A stretch of DNA of 12,800 nucleotides from DATKKG01 sp035543015 (GTDB taxonomy: Archaea > Thermoproteota > Nitrososphaeria > Conexivisphaerales > DTJL01), in the NCBI GenBank assembly GCA_035543015.1, contig DATKKG010000050.1:1-12800 (forward strand), in the 5' to 3' direction. The number at the start of each line of letters is the position of its first letter. The first letter of the stretch is position 1. A program made the translations under genes and the position numbers. Under the pieces are notes generated by a model. That model was given only the letters and a program-made list of their open reading frames with translations, was not told the origin of the DNA and did no database searches. Shown here one piece after another: positions 6,473-11,888 of this stretch.

Positions 6473-7498
6473 CTAAGAGGTCCAAGGCTCGACTATGAAG
6501 TAGGTGAAGCTCGTGTCCTTCCCAGTTGCCTTTGTCAGGTTGATCGTGAGCTTGTTGTTGACGGGGTCCCTATCGACATAGGACACGGCCGCGTCCTCCA
6601 GAAGCGCGTTTGGATCGCTCGTAAGCATGACGGAGACGTGGCTGTTGCTGCTGATCAAACCGGGGGCCAGGTTCAGCGTGACGGACTTCTTGAGCTTGGG
6701 TATCGTGCCCGAACCGACGGTTTGGAAGCCGCTCCTTCCTTTCACTCCCAGGGCAAACCCCTCCGGGCCGCTTAAGCCGAAGAGAGCGATGCCCGTGCCG
6801 GTCTGACCCTTCACCCCGCAGCCCGTGTCTGAATGCCCTATCACGGCCCATCCATCACTCGACATCCCGTGCACGCCGAAACCGTGTTGGGTGACCCCAA
6901 GCACGGCTGTCGGCTGCGGCTGGCCCTGCGGCACGAAGTCGGCTACGTTGTCCACACGAAGGGTGGCCGGCGAGTCCCCCGTGGCGGAAGCCAAGAAGCT
7001 GGATTTCCCGTCCACCTTCAGGGCGGTTCCGTCCCAGCTGAGTGCATACACGCCTATTCCGTTAGCGGATGTCCCGTTGACCCCAATGCCGTCCGTCGTG
7101 ACGCCCATCACCCCGGCCCCTGGCGGGCCACCTCCATAGCATTCGCCGACTACGCCGAACTGGGCGGAGCTTCCGCGTACGCCCGTCCAGTTAGCGTGCC
7201 CGGTGATCGCTACTCCTTTCTCTCCGGAGTCGATGACCTGAAATCCGGGGTATGAAGGTTCCCCCGGTGTGGGGTTCCCTTCACAATCAGTGTGGAGGAC
7301 GGTCTGGTCTGGAGTATCGGTCCAGTTCTCCTTCCCCAAGACCAAGAAATCTCCCGTGGCAGCTTTCGTCTCCTTGATGCTGGGCGCCAGCGCCAAGCCA
7401 GCGGCAGCGGCTGCCCCTATCGCCAGGAGCTTCCTCCTGCTCAACACCTTCTCCTTGTCGCCCTGATCTCTATCAGAACCAAGCTCAGTTTTTTCCAT
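6473..7498 (-). CDS. Tat-exported protein with Gly/Val repeats
   Basis: The product has 341 residues. A twin-arginine signal is clear: LSRRKLLAIGAAAAAGLALA at residues 19-38, followed by a cleavable stretch to about residue 47 (ETKA-ATGD), so the folded protein is exported. The mature part carries repeats of the 'G-x-G-V-x-G' type (TTDGIGVNGTSANGIGVYAL, then QHGFGVHGMSSDGWAVIGHS, then GCGVKGQTGTGIALFGLS) over residues about 88-250, suggesting a beta-helix or stacked beta-turn shaft. A C-terminal domain (about 258-341) reads as a beta sandwich (SGTIPKLKKSVTLNL to TYFIVEPW) and resembles the end of bacterial repeat proteins with the same plan. A surface adhesin or fibre role is likely but inferred; no catalytic motif is seen. 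Start ATG 7498 is fixed by a nearly leaderless promoter. Confidence 0.75.
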   Translation of the reverse strand: MEKTELGSDRDQGDKEKVLSRRKLLAIGAAAAAGLALAPSIKETKAATGDFLVLGKENWTDTPDQTVLHTDCEGNPTPGEPSYPGFQVIDSGEKGVAITGHANWTGVRGSSAQFGVVGECYGGGPPGAGVMGVTTDGIGVNGTSANGIGVYALSWDGTALKVDGKSSFLASATGDSPATLRVDNVADFVPQGQPQPTAVLGVTQHGFGVHGMSSDGWAVIGHSDTGCGVKGQTGTGIALFGLSGPEGFALGVKGRSGFQTVGSGTIPKLKKSVTLNLAPGLISSNSHVSVMLTSDPNALLEDAAVSYVDRDPVNNKLTINLTKATGKDTSFTYFIVEPWTS

Positions 7499-7523
7499 TG
7501 CATGCTATCCATGCGTGTTCCGC

Positions 7524-7569
7524 GATAAAAGTCTTTCAAAAAGTCATGCAATTATTACATCATTTGCAT
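7524..7569 (-). promoter_or_regulatory. promoter and inverted-repeat operator of the Tat-protein gene
   Basis: On the minus strand CTTTTATC (7524-7531), preceded by purine-rich GAAAGA, lies about 30 bases before ATG 7498 and is a good TATA box. Just upstream an inverted repeat ATGCAA (7546-7551) / TTGCAT (7564-7569), separated by 12 bases, is positioned for a regulator that recruits or blocks TFB. Confidence 0.5.
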
Positions 7570-7904
7570 CTCCTTCATCCATTTGACCTTTGCGATGTCG
7601 GTTTTTCAGAATATCATGAAATTCTTCTTTGTGAAGCCCATCTTCCTACCGGTCCGGCCATCGGATTCCAGCCGGGATTGGAGAATATGAACCCGGGTTC
7701 AAACCGCGGTGGCTGGCAGGGCTGCAGATACGCCGAAGTACGCGGCTCCCGGGCCCTCGTTATCATTCTACGGCTTATGACATGGAGATTCCGCATCTCC
7801 ATGACTGCCCACGGCACCACGAAAAGCGGGCGAGGGCAGAGGGGCTTTCGCGGAATGGAGCGAAATGCCCGGCTTGGATCACGAAAAGAGAGACGACGAG
7901 CTCG
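7570..7904. other. intergenic stretch with a palindrome, no confident gene
   Basis: No frame looks like protein. The long plus frame across it is antisense to the epimerase remnant and has unnatural composition. A perfect 14-bp palindrome TGAACCCGGGTTCA lies at 7688-7701, and a strong hairpin at 7781-7803 is listed separately. Confidence 0.4.
7781..7803. repeat. perfect 9-bp stem-loop
   Basis: CATGGAGAT (7781-7789) and ATCTCCATG (7795-7803) form a perfect stem around TCCGC. No T-tract follows on either side and no gene ends close by, so a terminator role is doubtful. It might be an end hairpin of a lost mobile element or part of a small RNA. Confidence 0.45.
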
Positions 7905-8048
7905 TCAGCTGGCCGGCTTCTCTTCCAGTATCCCGACGATCCTCTCGGCGGCGTGCCCGTCCCCGAAGGGCTGCTTCCAATCCCTCTACCTATCGATCGT
8001 CATGAGGGCGCGCCTGAGAACCCCCTCGGGCTCCACCCGGCGGGCGAG
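7905..8048 (-). pseudogene. 3' fragment of a UDP-GlcNAc 2-epimerase gene
   Basis: The minus frame ends RDWKQPFGDGHAAERIVGIL plus a short tail at TGA 7905. This is the conserved C-terminus of non-hydrolysing UDP-N-acetylglucosamine 2-epimerases, where 'NP(Y/F)GDG.A.ERIV' closes the protein. Upstream in the same frame VEPEGVLRRALMTI fits the preceding helix, but an in-frame TAG at 7986-7988 interrupts it. Beyond about 8048 the epimerase reading stops and the sequence becomes Rhs-like in another frame. The enzyme interconverts UDP-GlcNAc and UDP-ManNAc for surface polysaccharides; this scrap cannot work. It marks a recombination breakpoint, and a surface-sugar gene probably stood here before the Rhs material arrived. 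Confidence 0.6.
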
Positions 8049-8131
8049 GATATCCTGCTGAGGAGGTCGCAAGCGTAGTTCTCGCTGTTCATCGACAGGA
8101 CGTTCCCCGCCCCGTCGCAGGAGCAGGAGAG
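8036..8131 (-). pseudogene. Rhs/YD-repeat scrap (copy D)
   Basis: The minus frame reads SCSCDGAGNVLSMNSENYAC and then DLLSRISSPAG. This lines up with Rhs repeat segments elsewhere in the window ('SYAYDGAGNMVSYTLNG' and 'LLYDSLNRIASSAG' of copy C). Cys stands where Tyr is expected and Ser where Asn is expected, each explained by one A-to-G change on the coding strand. It is too short to function and ends at the junction with the epimerase fragment. Nothing Rhs-like is readable between 8132 and the vapC stop. Confidence 0.55.
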
Positions 8132-8214
8132 GACCTGCCATTCTGGGCAGATGATTCCAATGACGTTGGCGTAGGCGCAGAGGACCTAGCAGGAGGCCCC
8201 GTGGACGACCTCGG

Positions 8215-8595
8215 CTAGAGCCAGCCCGTTCTGATCTCCTTCACGGCGGTCAGGTGCGGGTCGTCCGTGATGCACCTGAGGTCGAACATCCTTGCCGCCG
8301 CCGCTATCATGCTGTCGCCCATCGGCATGCCGTACTCCTTCCTCAGTTCCGCGGAGACCTTCGCAGCCTTGGCGTCCACCGGGATGACATCGAAGTCCTT
8401 CTCCATCAGAGAGGCCCTCAGCTCGGCCGCCTCCCTCCCTTCCTTGTCCAGTGTGAGCCTGTATGTCTCGTGAATCGTGACCGCGGAGACGTACGCCCTC
8501 TGGCTCCCCCCGAGCTTGCCCTTCGTCCTCTGAAGGATTGAGGGGTCCGAAGAATAGAAGTGCTCGAAGAAGAACCTGGTGTCGTAGAGGTTCAA
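8215..8595 (-). CDS. vapC: VapC-type PIN-domain toxin
   Basis: The product has 126 residues, the usual length for VapC. The four acidic residues of the PIN metal site are present: Asp5 (NLYDTRFFF), Glu43 (IHETYRL), Asp94 (MGDSMIAAAA) and Asp111/112 (TDDPHL). VapC proteins are Mg-dependent endoribonucleases that inhibit translation, typically by cutting tRNA or rRNA. The TTG start at 8595 overlaps the vapB stop (TTGA overlap), which signals translational coupling. A much longer open frame reaches upstream to 9222 but only passes through vapB and Rhs debris out of frame; it is not part of the protein. The pair looks intact although it sits between Rhs pseudogenes, so it is probably active or recently acquired. 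Confidence 0.88.
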   Translation of the reverse strand: MNLYDTRFFFEHFYSSDPSILQRTKGKLGGSQRAYVSAVTIHETYRLTLDKEGREAAELRASLMEKDFDVIPVDAKAAKVSAELRKEYGMPMGDSMIAAAARMFDLRCITDDPHLTAVKEIRTGWL

Positions 8596-8822
8596 ACGTC
8601 CTCGTCCCTCAGCCTGTCCAACAGCCTCTTCATCTCGCCCGGTGTCGCGAACTTCGCGCCGCTCCCAGCCAGCTCCGCCGTCGTCAGGGCCTTCCTGAAG
8701 AGGATGCCATCCCCGGCGTCCGACACGACGAGCCTCGAGCCCTCCTCGATGCCATACTTCTTCCTGAGCTCCGCGGGTATGGTCGTCTGGCCCTTCCTCG
8801 TCACCAGCACTTCCTTTGCCAT
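8592..8822 (-). CDS. vapB: VapB-type AbrB-fold antitoxin
   Basis: The AbrB fold is clear at the N-terminus: MAKEVLVTRKGQTTIPAELR, then KYGIEEGSRLVV and ILFRKA. A C-terminal helix (PGEMKRLLDRLRDEDV) presumably binds and blocks VapC. The N-terminal domain dimer should bind its own promoter for autorepression. ATG 8822 is chosen because the TATA-like CTTAAGTAC (8845-8853) is about 27 bases upstream, giving a near-leaderless transcript. ATG 8828 and GTG 8837 in the same frame would add two or five residues. The stop overlaps the vapC start. Confidence 0.88.
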   Translation of the reverse strand: MAKEVLVTRKGQTTIPAELRKKYGIEEGSRLVVSDAGDGILFRKALTTAELAGSGAKFATPGEMKRLLDRLRDEDV

Positions 8823-8844
8823 GACCATAGCTTTCACGGGAGTA

Positions 8845-8853
8845 GTACTTAAG
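8845..8853 (-). promoter_or_regulatory. likely promoter of vapBC
   Basis: CTTAAGTAC on the minus strand is the only AT-rich box at the right distance from the vapB start. AGTAGTA (8841-8847) and its complement TACTACT (8870-8876 region) flank it and may be the VapB operator. Confidence 0.4.
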
Positions 8854-8904
8854 CGCGATTACTACTCGACGAATTGTACTACGAGGCCCGTCCGCAGCGT
8901 CTCG

Positions 8905-9243
8905 TGTGGCGCACCTGAAAGCGGCGTGGCCACGCGAACTTCGCCCTGGAACAGCGGAGCCCAGTCGAAGCATACACCAGCTCGTCGGCGTGCATGAAGG
9001 TCTCCATCCCCCGTTGTCCTCCAGGTCTCGCTGCCCTCGGCGTCGTATGCCATGAGGGTGGAGCCTTCCTGGAGGAGCTCGTTGGAGGGACCGATGACGT
9101 AGAACGAGGTCACGCCGTTGAGGGTGTAGCTCACCATGTTCCCCGCACCGTCGTAGGCGTAGGAGGTGCTCCCCCAGGGGCCCGGCGGAGGAGGCGATTC
9201 TGTTCAGGGAGTCATAGAGCAAGGCGAGCCTAGTCCCATCGAG
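8905..9243 (-). pseudogene. decayed Rhs gene (copy C) with internal deletion
   Basis: The reading starts with LDGTRLALLYDSLNRIASSA, then shifts by one base into GSTSYAYDGAGNMVSYTL and NELLQEGSTLMAYDAEG. Here it jumps straight to a decayed core, METFMHADELVYASTGLRCS, which matches METFMYTDKPVDASTGLYYF of Rhs-A. About 125 residues of core are deleted between AYDAEG and METFM, and the end (AKFAWPRRFQVRH) is a worn version of ARFYDSFLFRFVSK. So the copy has at least one frameshift, one large deletion and many substitutions, and no tip. It borders the vapBC promoter. It is clearly a relic, useful as a record of earlier cassettes. Confidence 0.7.
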
Positions 9244-9315
9244 GTAGGTTACCAGAAGGATTCATTCAACACCGTATGGAGGTACGGAATTGCGGAGGGG
9301 CTGCCTATGATTATA

Positions 9316-9756
9316 TCAGTCTTGCTGGTGAGCCTGTTCCTTTACGAAGCGAAGCACGGCCTCAAGATCATCCAAATCATCAAAATCCACGTTCACTCGA
9401 GAGAGTCTTCCGATTCTTATGGCTAGTATGGTCTTCTGATACCTCCGAGCACCACGTGCATGAAAAGTCAGCGACCTTCGAGTCGCTGATTCAGATATCG
9501 AGACCCTTCCGTCCGGAGAAATCGAAAGCTCAGCTGGCTTCCATCCGTGGTATACGGTTGTAAGACCATAGAGACCAAAGACCGGCACGGCGATGGCAAG
9601 CGCTGGGATGACACCAAGCCAAATACCATATGCCAAGGAGCTAGCATCTCTCCACGCTCCGAGGATTCCGCTGATGACCCATGCGACCAGAAGAATCACC
9701 ACAATGTAGATCCCTGCCGGAAAGTACCACGGCACGCGCGCCGCTCTGACATCCAA
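9316..9756 (-). CDS. two-TM protein with soluble domain, candidate immunity partner of Rhs-A
   Basis: The product has 146 residues from TTG 9756, only 15 bases after the Rhs-A stop. Two membrane helices (about 11-33 and 43-68) are followed by a cytoplasmic-looking domain of short strands (ELSISPDGRVSISES, KTILAIRIGRLSRVNVDF) ending in a helix (LDDLEAVLRFVKEQ). Strands followed by one C-terminal helix resemble a small PH-like fold, but I cannot prove it. Tight coupling behind the variable tip of an Rhs protein is the classical position of an immunity gene. A membrane immunity protein would suit a membrane-active tip. The family is not recognised and the role is inferred from position. GGGGTG just upstream could be its ribosome-binding site. 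Confidence 0.65.
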   Translation of the reverse strand: MDVRAARVPWYFPAGIYIVVILLVAWVISGILGAWRDASSLAYGIWLGVIPALAIAVPVFGLYGLTTVYHGWKPAELSISPDGRVSISESATRRSLTFHARGARRYQKTILAIRIGRLSRVNVDFDDLDDLEAVLRFVKEQAHQQD

Positions 9757-9771
9757 GAACTTAACACACCC

Positions 9772-10869
9772 CTAGTATTCTGTTCGAAGATAGGTCTGAT
9801 ATTGGAGCCAGACGCTTAAAAACCATGTTCCTAGGGAAATCGCTCCAAACACTATTGCGCCCGACACATCTGCACCTGCTACTAATGCACCAGCACCAGT
9901 ACCGAACAGAAGCACATCCGCCCCGATTCTTCCGATTATGATGAATTGTTGAATGATGGTCGCCGACATAATCACTGTAGCTAACATCTGGGGCAACAAG
10001 CCTATGAGGAATTCGATAAGTCTAGTTGCGTCTCCACTAGTCAATGCTCCTACGAGCCCAAGTATCGTTGCCGAATCGAACATGACTGAGAGTCTAGCCA
10101 CGCCTACCGGTAGGCACATCCCTATCAGGGCGAAGACAGTAGTCAGAACGGCTGACCCGAACGCGAGCCATCCGCTCGGGCTGGCGAAGTACACGTTCCA
10201 GAGCCAATCCCCGAAACTCCGAGGCGTGAAGACATCAGTTCTCATGAGGGTCCAAGAATGCCCGTTGGCGTCGACGTACATCTGCGGGTTTTCCCTTGCG
10301 TAGGAATAGAGGTTGAGGCTGAGGGGGTCGTCGGTCGAGCCGAGATCGGCGTCCTTGCTCACGAACCTGAACAGAAAAGAGTCATAGAACCTGGCCCCGA
10401 AGTAGTAGAGTCCAGTCGAAGCGTCCACGGGCTTGTCCGTGTACATGAAGGTCTCCATCCCGGTGGTGTTGTAGGCGATTCCGTAGGGCAGGTAGTTCGT
10501 GCTGAAGGCGTTGATTCCTCCTGAGTTAGTCACCAGTCGAATGCTGCCCAGGGCGTCGAAGTGGTAGTAGTAGGGAGACGAGGAGGAGAGCTTGGCGAGC
10601 TGGAGCCTCCCAACGTAGAAGTGATCGGTGACGGCGCCGGTGGTCAAGTTCTTCTCATACAGGATGTTGTTTCCCTCGTAGGCGTAGACGACGGAGCTCC
10701 CGTTCAGGGTCGCCATGACCCTGTCATCAGAGCCATCGTAGAGGTTGGACTGAACCGGCTGGCCGTTCAGGGAGGCGTTTACGAGCCTGTCCTCGAAGTC
10801 GTAGGAGTAGCCCCAGGATGTGGCTCCAGCCGACTTCCCGACCACGTTCCCGTCTAGATCGTAGGCCAT
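9772..10869 (-). CDS. Rhs-A: truncated Rhs core with five-TM C-terminal tip
   Basis: The product has 365 residues from the first ATG; the open frame reaches 10908, where a stop closes it. It begins inside an Rhs protein (MAYDLDGNVVGKS, then SYDFEDRLVNASLNG), so the long N-terminal shell is missing. The hallmark core is complete: HFDALGSIRLVTN, METFMYTDKPVDASTGLYYF, GARFYDSFLFRFVSKD, DPLSLNLYSYARENP and YVDANGHS at 198-205. After it comes a tip of 160 residues with about five membrane helices (roughly 233-257, 262-280, 284-314, 316-332, 335-356). In Rhs systems the shell encloses and releases the tip. No promoter or export signal is visible, so this looks like an orphan tip cassette, silent unless recombined into a full gene. 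A truncated pseudogene is the alternative. The immunity candidate follows at 15 bases. Confidence 0.8.
   Translation of the reverse strand: MAYDLDGNVVGKSAGATSWGYSYDFEDRLVNASLNGQPVQSNLYDGSDDRVMATLNGSSVVYAYEGNNILYEKNLTTGAVTDHFYVGRLQLAKLSSSSPYYYHFDALGSIRLVTNSGGINAFSTNYLPYGIAYNTTGMETFMYTDKPVDASTGLYYFGARFYDSFLFRFVSKDADLGSTDDPLSLNLYSYARENPQMYVDANGHSWTLMRTDVFTPRSFGDWLWNVYFASPSGWLAFGSAVLTTVFALIGMCLPVGVARLSVMFDSATILGLVGALTSGDATRLIEFLIGLLPQMLATVIMSATIIQQFIIIGRIGADVLLFGTGAGALVAGADVSGAIVFGAISLGTWFLSVWLQYQTYLRTEY
10255..10650 (-). repeat. Rhs core direct repeat, copy in Rhs-A
   Basis: This encodes residues 75-205 of Rhs-A and matches the core of Rhs-B (12390-12779) with about 16 amino-acid differences over 131 positions; the DNA is also very similar by eye. 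Homology ends near TLMRTD, a few codons after the DxNGHS motif, and the tips differ completely. Confidence 0.8.
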
Positions 10870-10972
10870 GAGCGTGGAGCCATCTTGGGAGGAGTCGTCG
10901 GGATTGTCTCACTAGCTGTCGGCAGCAGATGACTACCTGGGGGACCCCTAACTACACGCCCAAGCCCTCGTT

Positions 10973-11539
10973 CTACAGGCCCAGTTCCGAACCTTGGCCC
11001 ATCCTGATGCGCAGCCAAGTGTAGATGTTGATACCCAAATCTGGAATCGGGCCGTCTTTGACCTCCCAGCCCTGGCTGCTGGGATCCGACTTGACAGACA
11101 GTCTGAAGTGGAAGTGAAATGTGGCAAAACCCCTAACAGCCTTCAGTTCTCCGAAATCCACCTGTGAATACGGCATACTTACTGCGTCCCCCTTTGGCCC
11201 TCCAGGGAGCATTGCGTGGTCTTCATAGAACTCAACTCTCTTGGCCCTGATGAACAACAGGGAATATCGCGCTCCCATATAGAACAGGAAGACGACCATG
11301 GCGCAGAGTATCAAACCTACAACCGAGACTAGTTCTGATATGTCTGTAGTTGTTAGGATGACCAGCAGGAGAACCCAGGTACCTATTAGCAGCAGAGGGA
11401 GACCAAAAAGAAGTGCTCCCCATTCGCGCCCGCTCCTGTAGACCAGCCCAGGTTCAGGCAGACGAACATGGGTATTACTCTGCAGTGATTTATCCTTTGA
11501 AGCTGTACCAGTCTTCAATTCTTTACACCCCAAGCCCAT
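10973..11539 (-). CDS. two-TM protein with possible PH-like domain
   Basis: The product has 188 residues from ATG 11539, six bases after the stop of the 89-residue gene, so the two are almost certainly cotranscribed. A polar 40-residue N-terminus precedes two close membrane helices (about 41-63 and 69-90). Then comes a strand-rich domain (RVEFYEDHAMLPGG, VSMPYSQVDFGELKAVRG, FHFHFRLSV) ending in a helix (INIYTWLRIRMG). Two TM helices plus a strand-rich domain with one C-terminal helix recalls bacterial membrane proteins carrying a PH-like domain. It lies two genes downstream of Rhs-B and upstream of the Rhs-A cassette, so it may be an immunity or accessory protein of Rhs-B. The family is not recognised by sequence. 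The next gene, Rhs-A, begins only about 60 bases later without a promoter. Confidence 0.65.
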   Translation of the reverse strand: MGLGCKELKTGTASKDKSLQSNTHVRLPEPGLVYRSGREWGALLFGLPLLLIGTWVLLLVILTTTDISELVSVVGLILCAMVVFLFYMGARYSLLFIRAKRVEFYEDHAMLPGGPKGDAVSMPYSQVDFGELKAVRGFATFHFHFRLSVKSDPSSQGWEVKDGPIPDLGINIYTWLRIRMGQGSELGL

Positions 11540-11545
11540 GCCATT

Positions 11546-11815
11546 TCAGTACAACTTCCGCAGATGCTGAGACGTGGTCTTTTCGGATCCAATCAGAAAT
11601 CTGACTCCCACCGCTACCAGCAACATTCCACATATGGTAAACATCACAGCCGAGAAGCCCACGGTCATCCTCGTCGATGGATTGCTCGCAAAGTCACGAA
11701 GTCCCCCCAAGCTACCCCGAGTGGCCCAAAACATTACTCCAAAGACTACTATGGCAAGCCCGGGTAGAATTATGCTGAACCCCAGAACTGGATGGCGCTT
11801 CCTTCTGGTCTTCAT
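11546..11815 (-). CDS. small two-TM protein, candidate immunity protein of Rhs-B
   Basis: The product has 89 residues from ATG 11815. It has a strongly basic start (MKTRRKRHP) and membrane helices at about 12-30 and 52-74. A 20-residue loop (RGSLGGLRDFASNPSTR) joins the helices and a short basic tail follows. The positive-inside rule puts both ends in the cytoplasm and the loop outside. It is the first gene after the Rhs-B stop (73 bases). A TATA-like box at 11841-11848 would let it be made independently of Rhs-B, as expected for an immunity gene that must be present before toxin. Position and topology fit protection against a membrane-inserting tip; the role is inferred. No family is recognised. 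Confidence 0.65.
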   Translation of the reverse strand: MKTRRKRHPVLGFSIILPGLAIVVFGVMFWATRGSLGGLRDFASNPSTRMTVGFSAVMFTICGMLLVAVGVRFLIGSEKTTSQHLRKLY

Positions 11816-11840
11816 GCGTTCTCATCTAGTTCCAAGTCGC

Positions 11841-11848
11841 TATTAAGC
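11841..11848 (-). promoter_or_regulatory. possible own promoter of the 89-aa gene
   Basis: GCTTAATA on the minus strand is centred about 29 bases before ATG 11815, giving a near-leaderless transcript. It lies between the Rhs-B stop and the small gene. Confidence 0.45.
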
Positions 11849-11888
11849 ATCCTCCCTGCCCGTGGACCCAGCACGTCGAAGGTTCTTC

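Noticed and set aside
6264..6476. 70-residue plus-strand frame with a basic tail
   Set aside because: Only the last 20 or so residues look natural; its start overlaps the tRNA-like scar and no promoter is seen. Kept as a note in the intergenic entry.
7685..7715. GGGTTCAAACC as a plus-strand tRNA T-arm
   Set aside because: The only complement to the following GGCTGG is 45 bases away; no D or anticodon arm; better explained as a palindrome.
7498..8061. 187-residue plus-strand frame
   Set aside because: Runs antisense through the epimerase remnant and over two palindromes; composition unlike protein; no promoter.
8596..9222. The long minus frame running from 9222 into vapC as one 335-residue protein
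   Set aside because: Its first part is a few Rhs residues followed by out-of-frame Rhs and vapB sequence; the true vapC start is the TTG overlapping the vapB stop.
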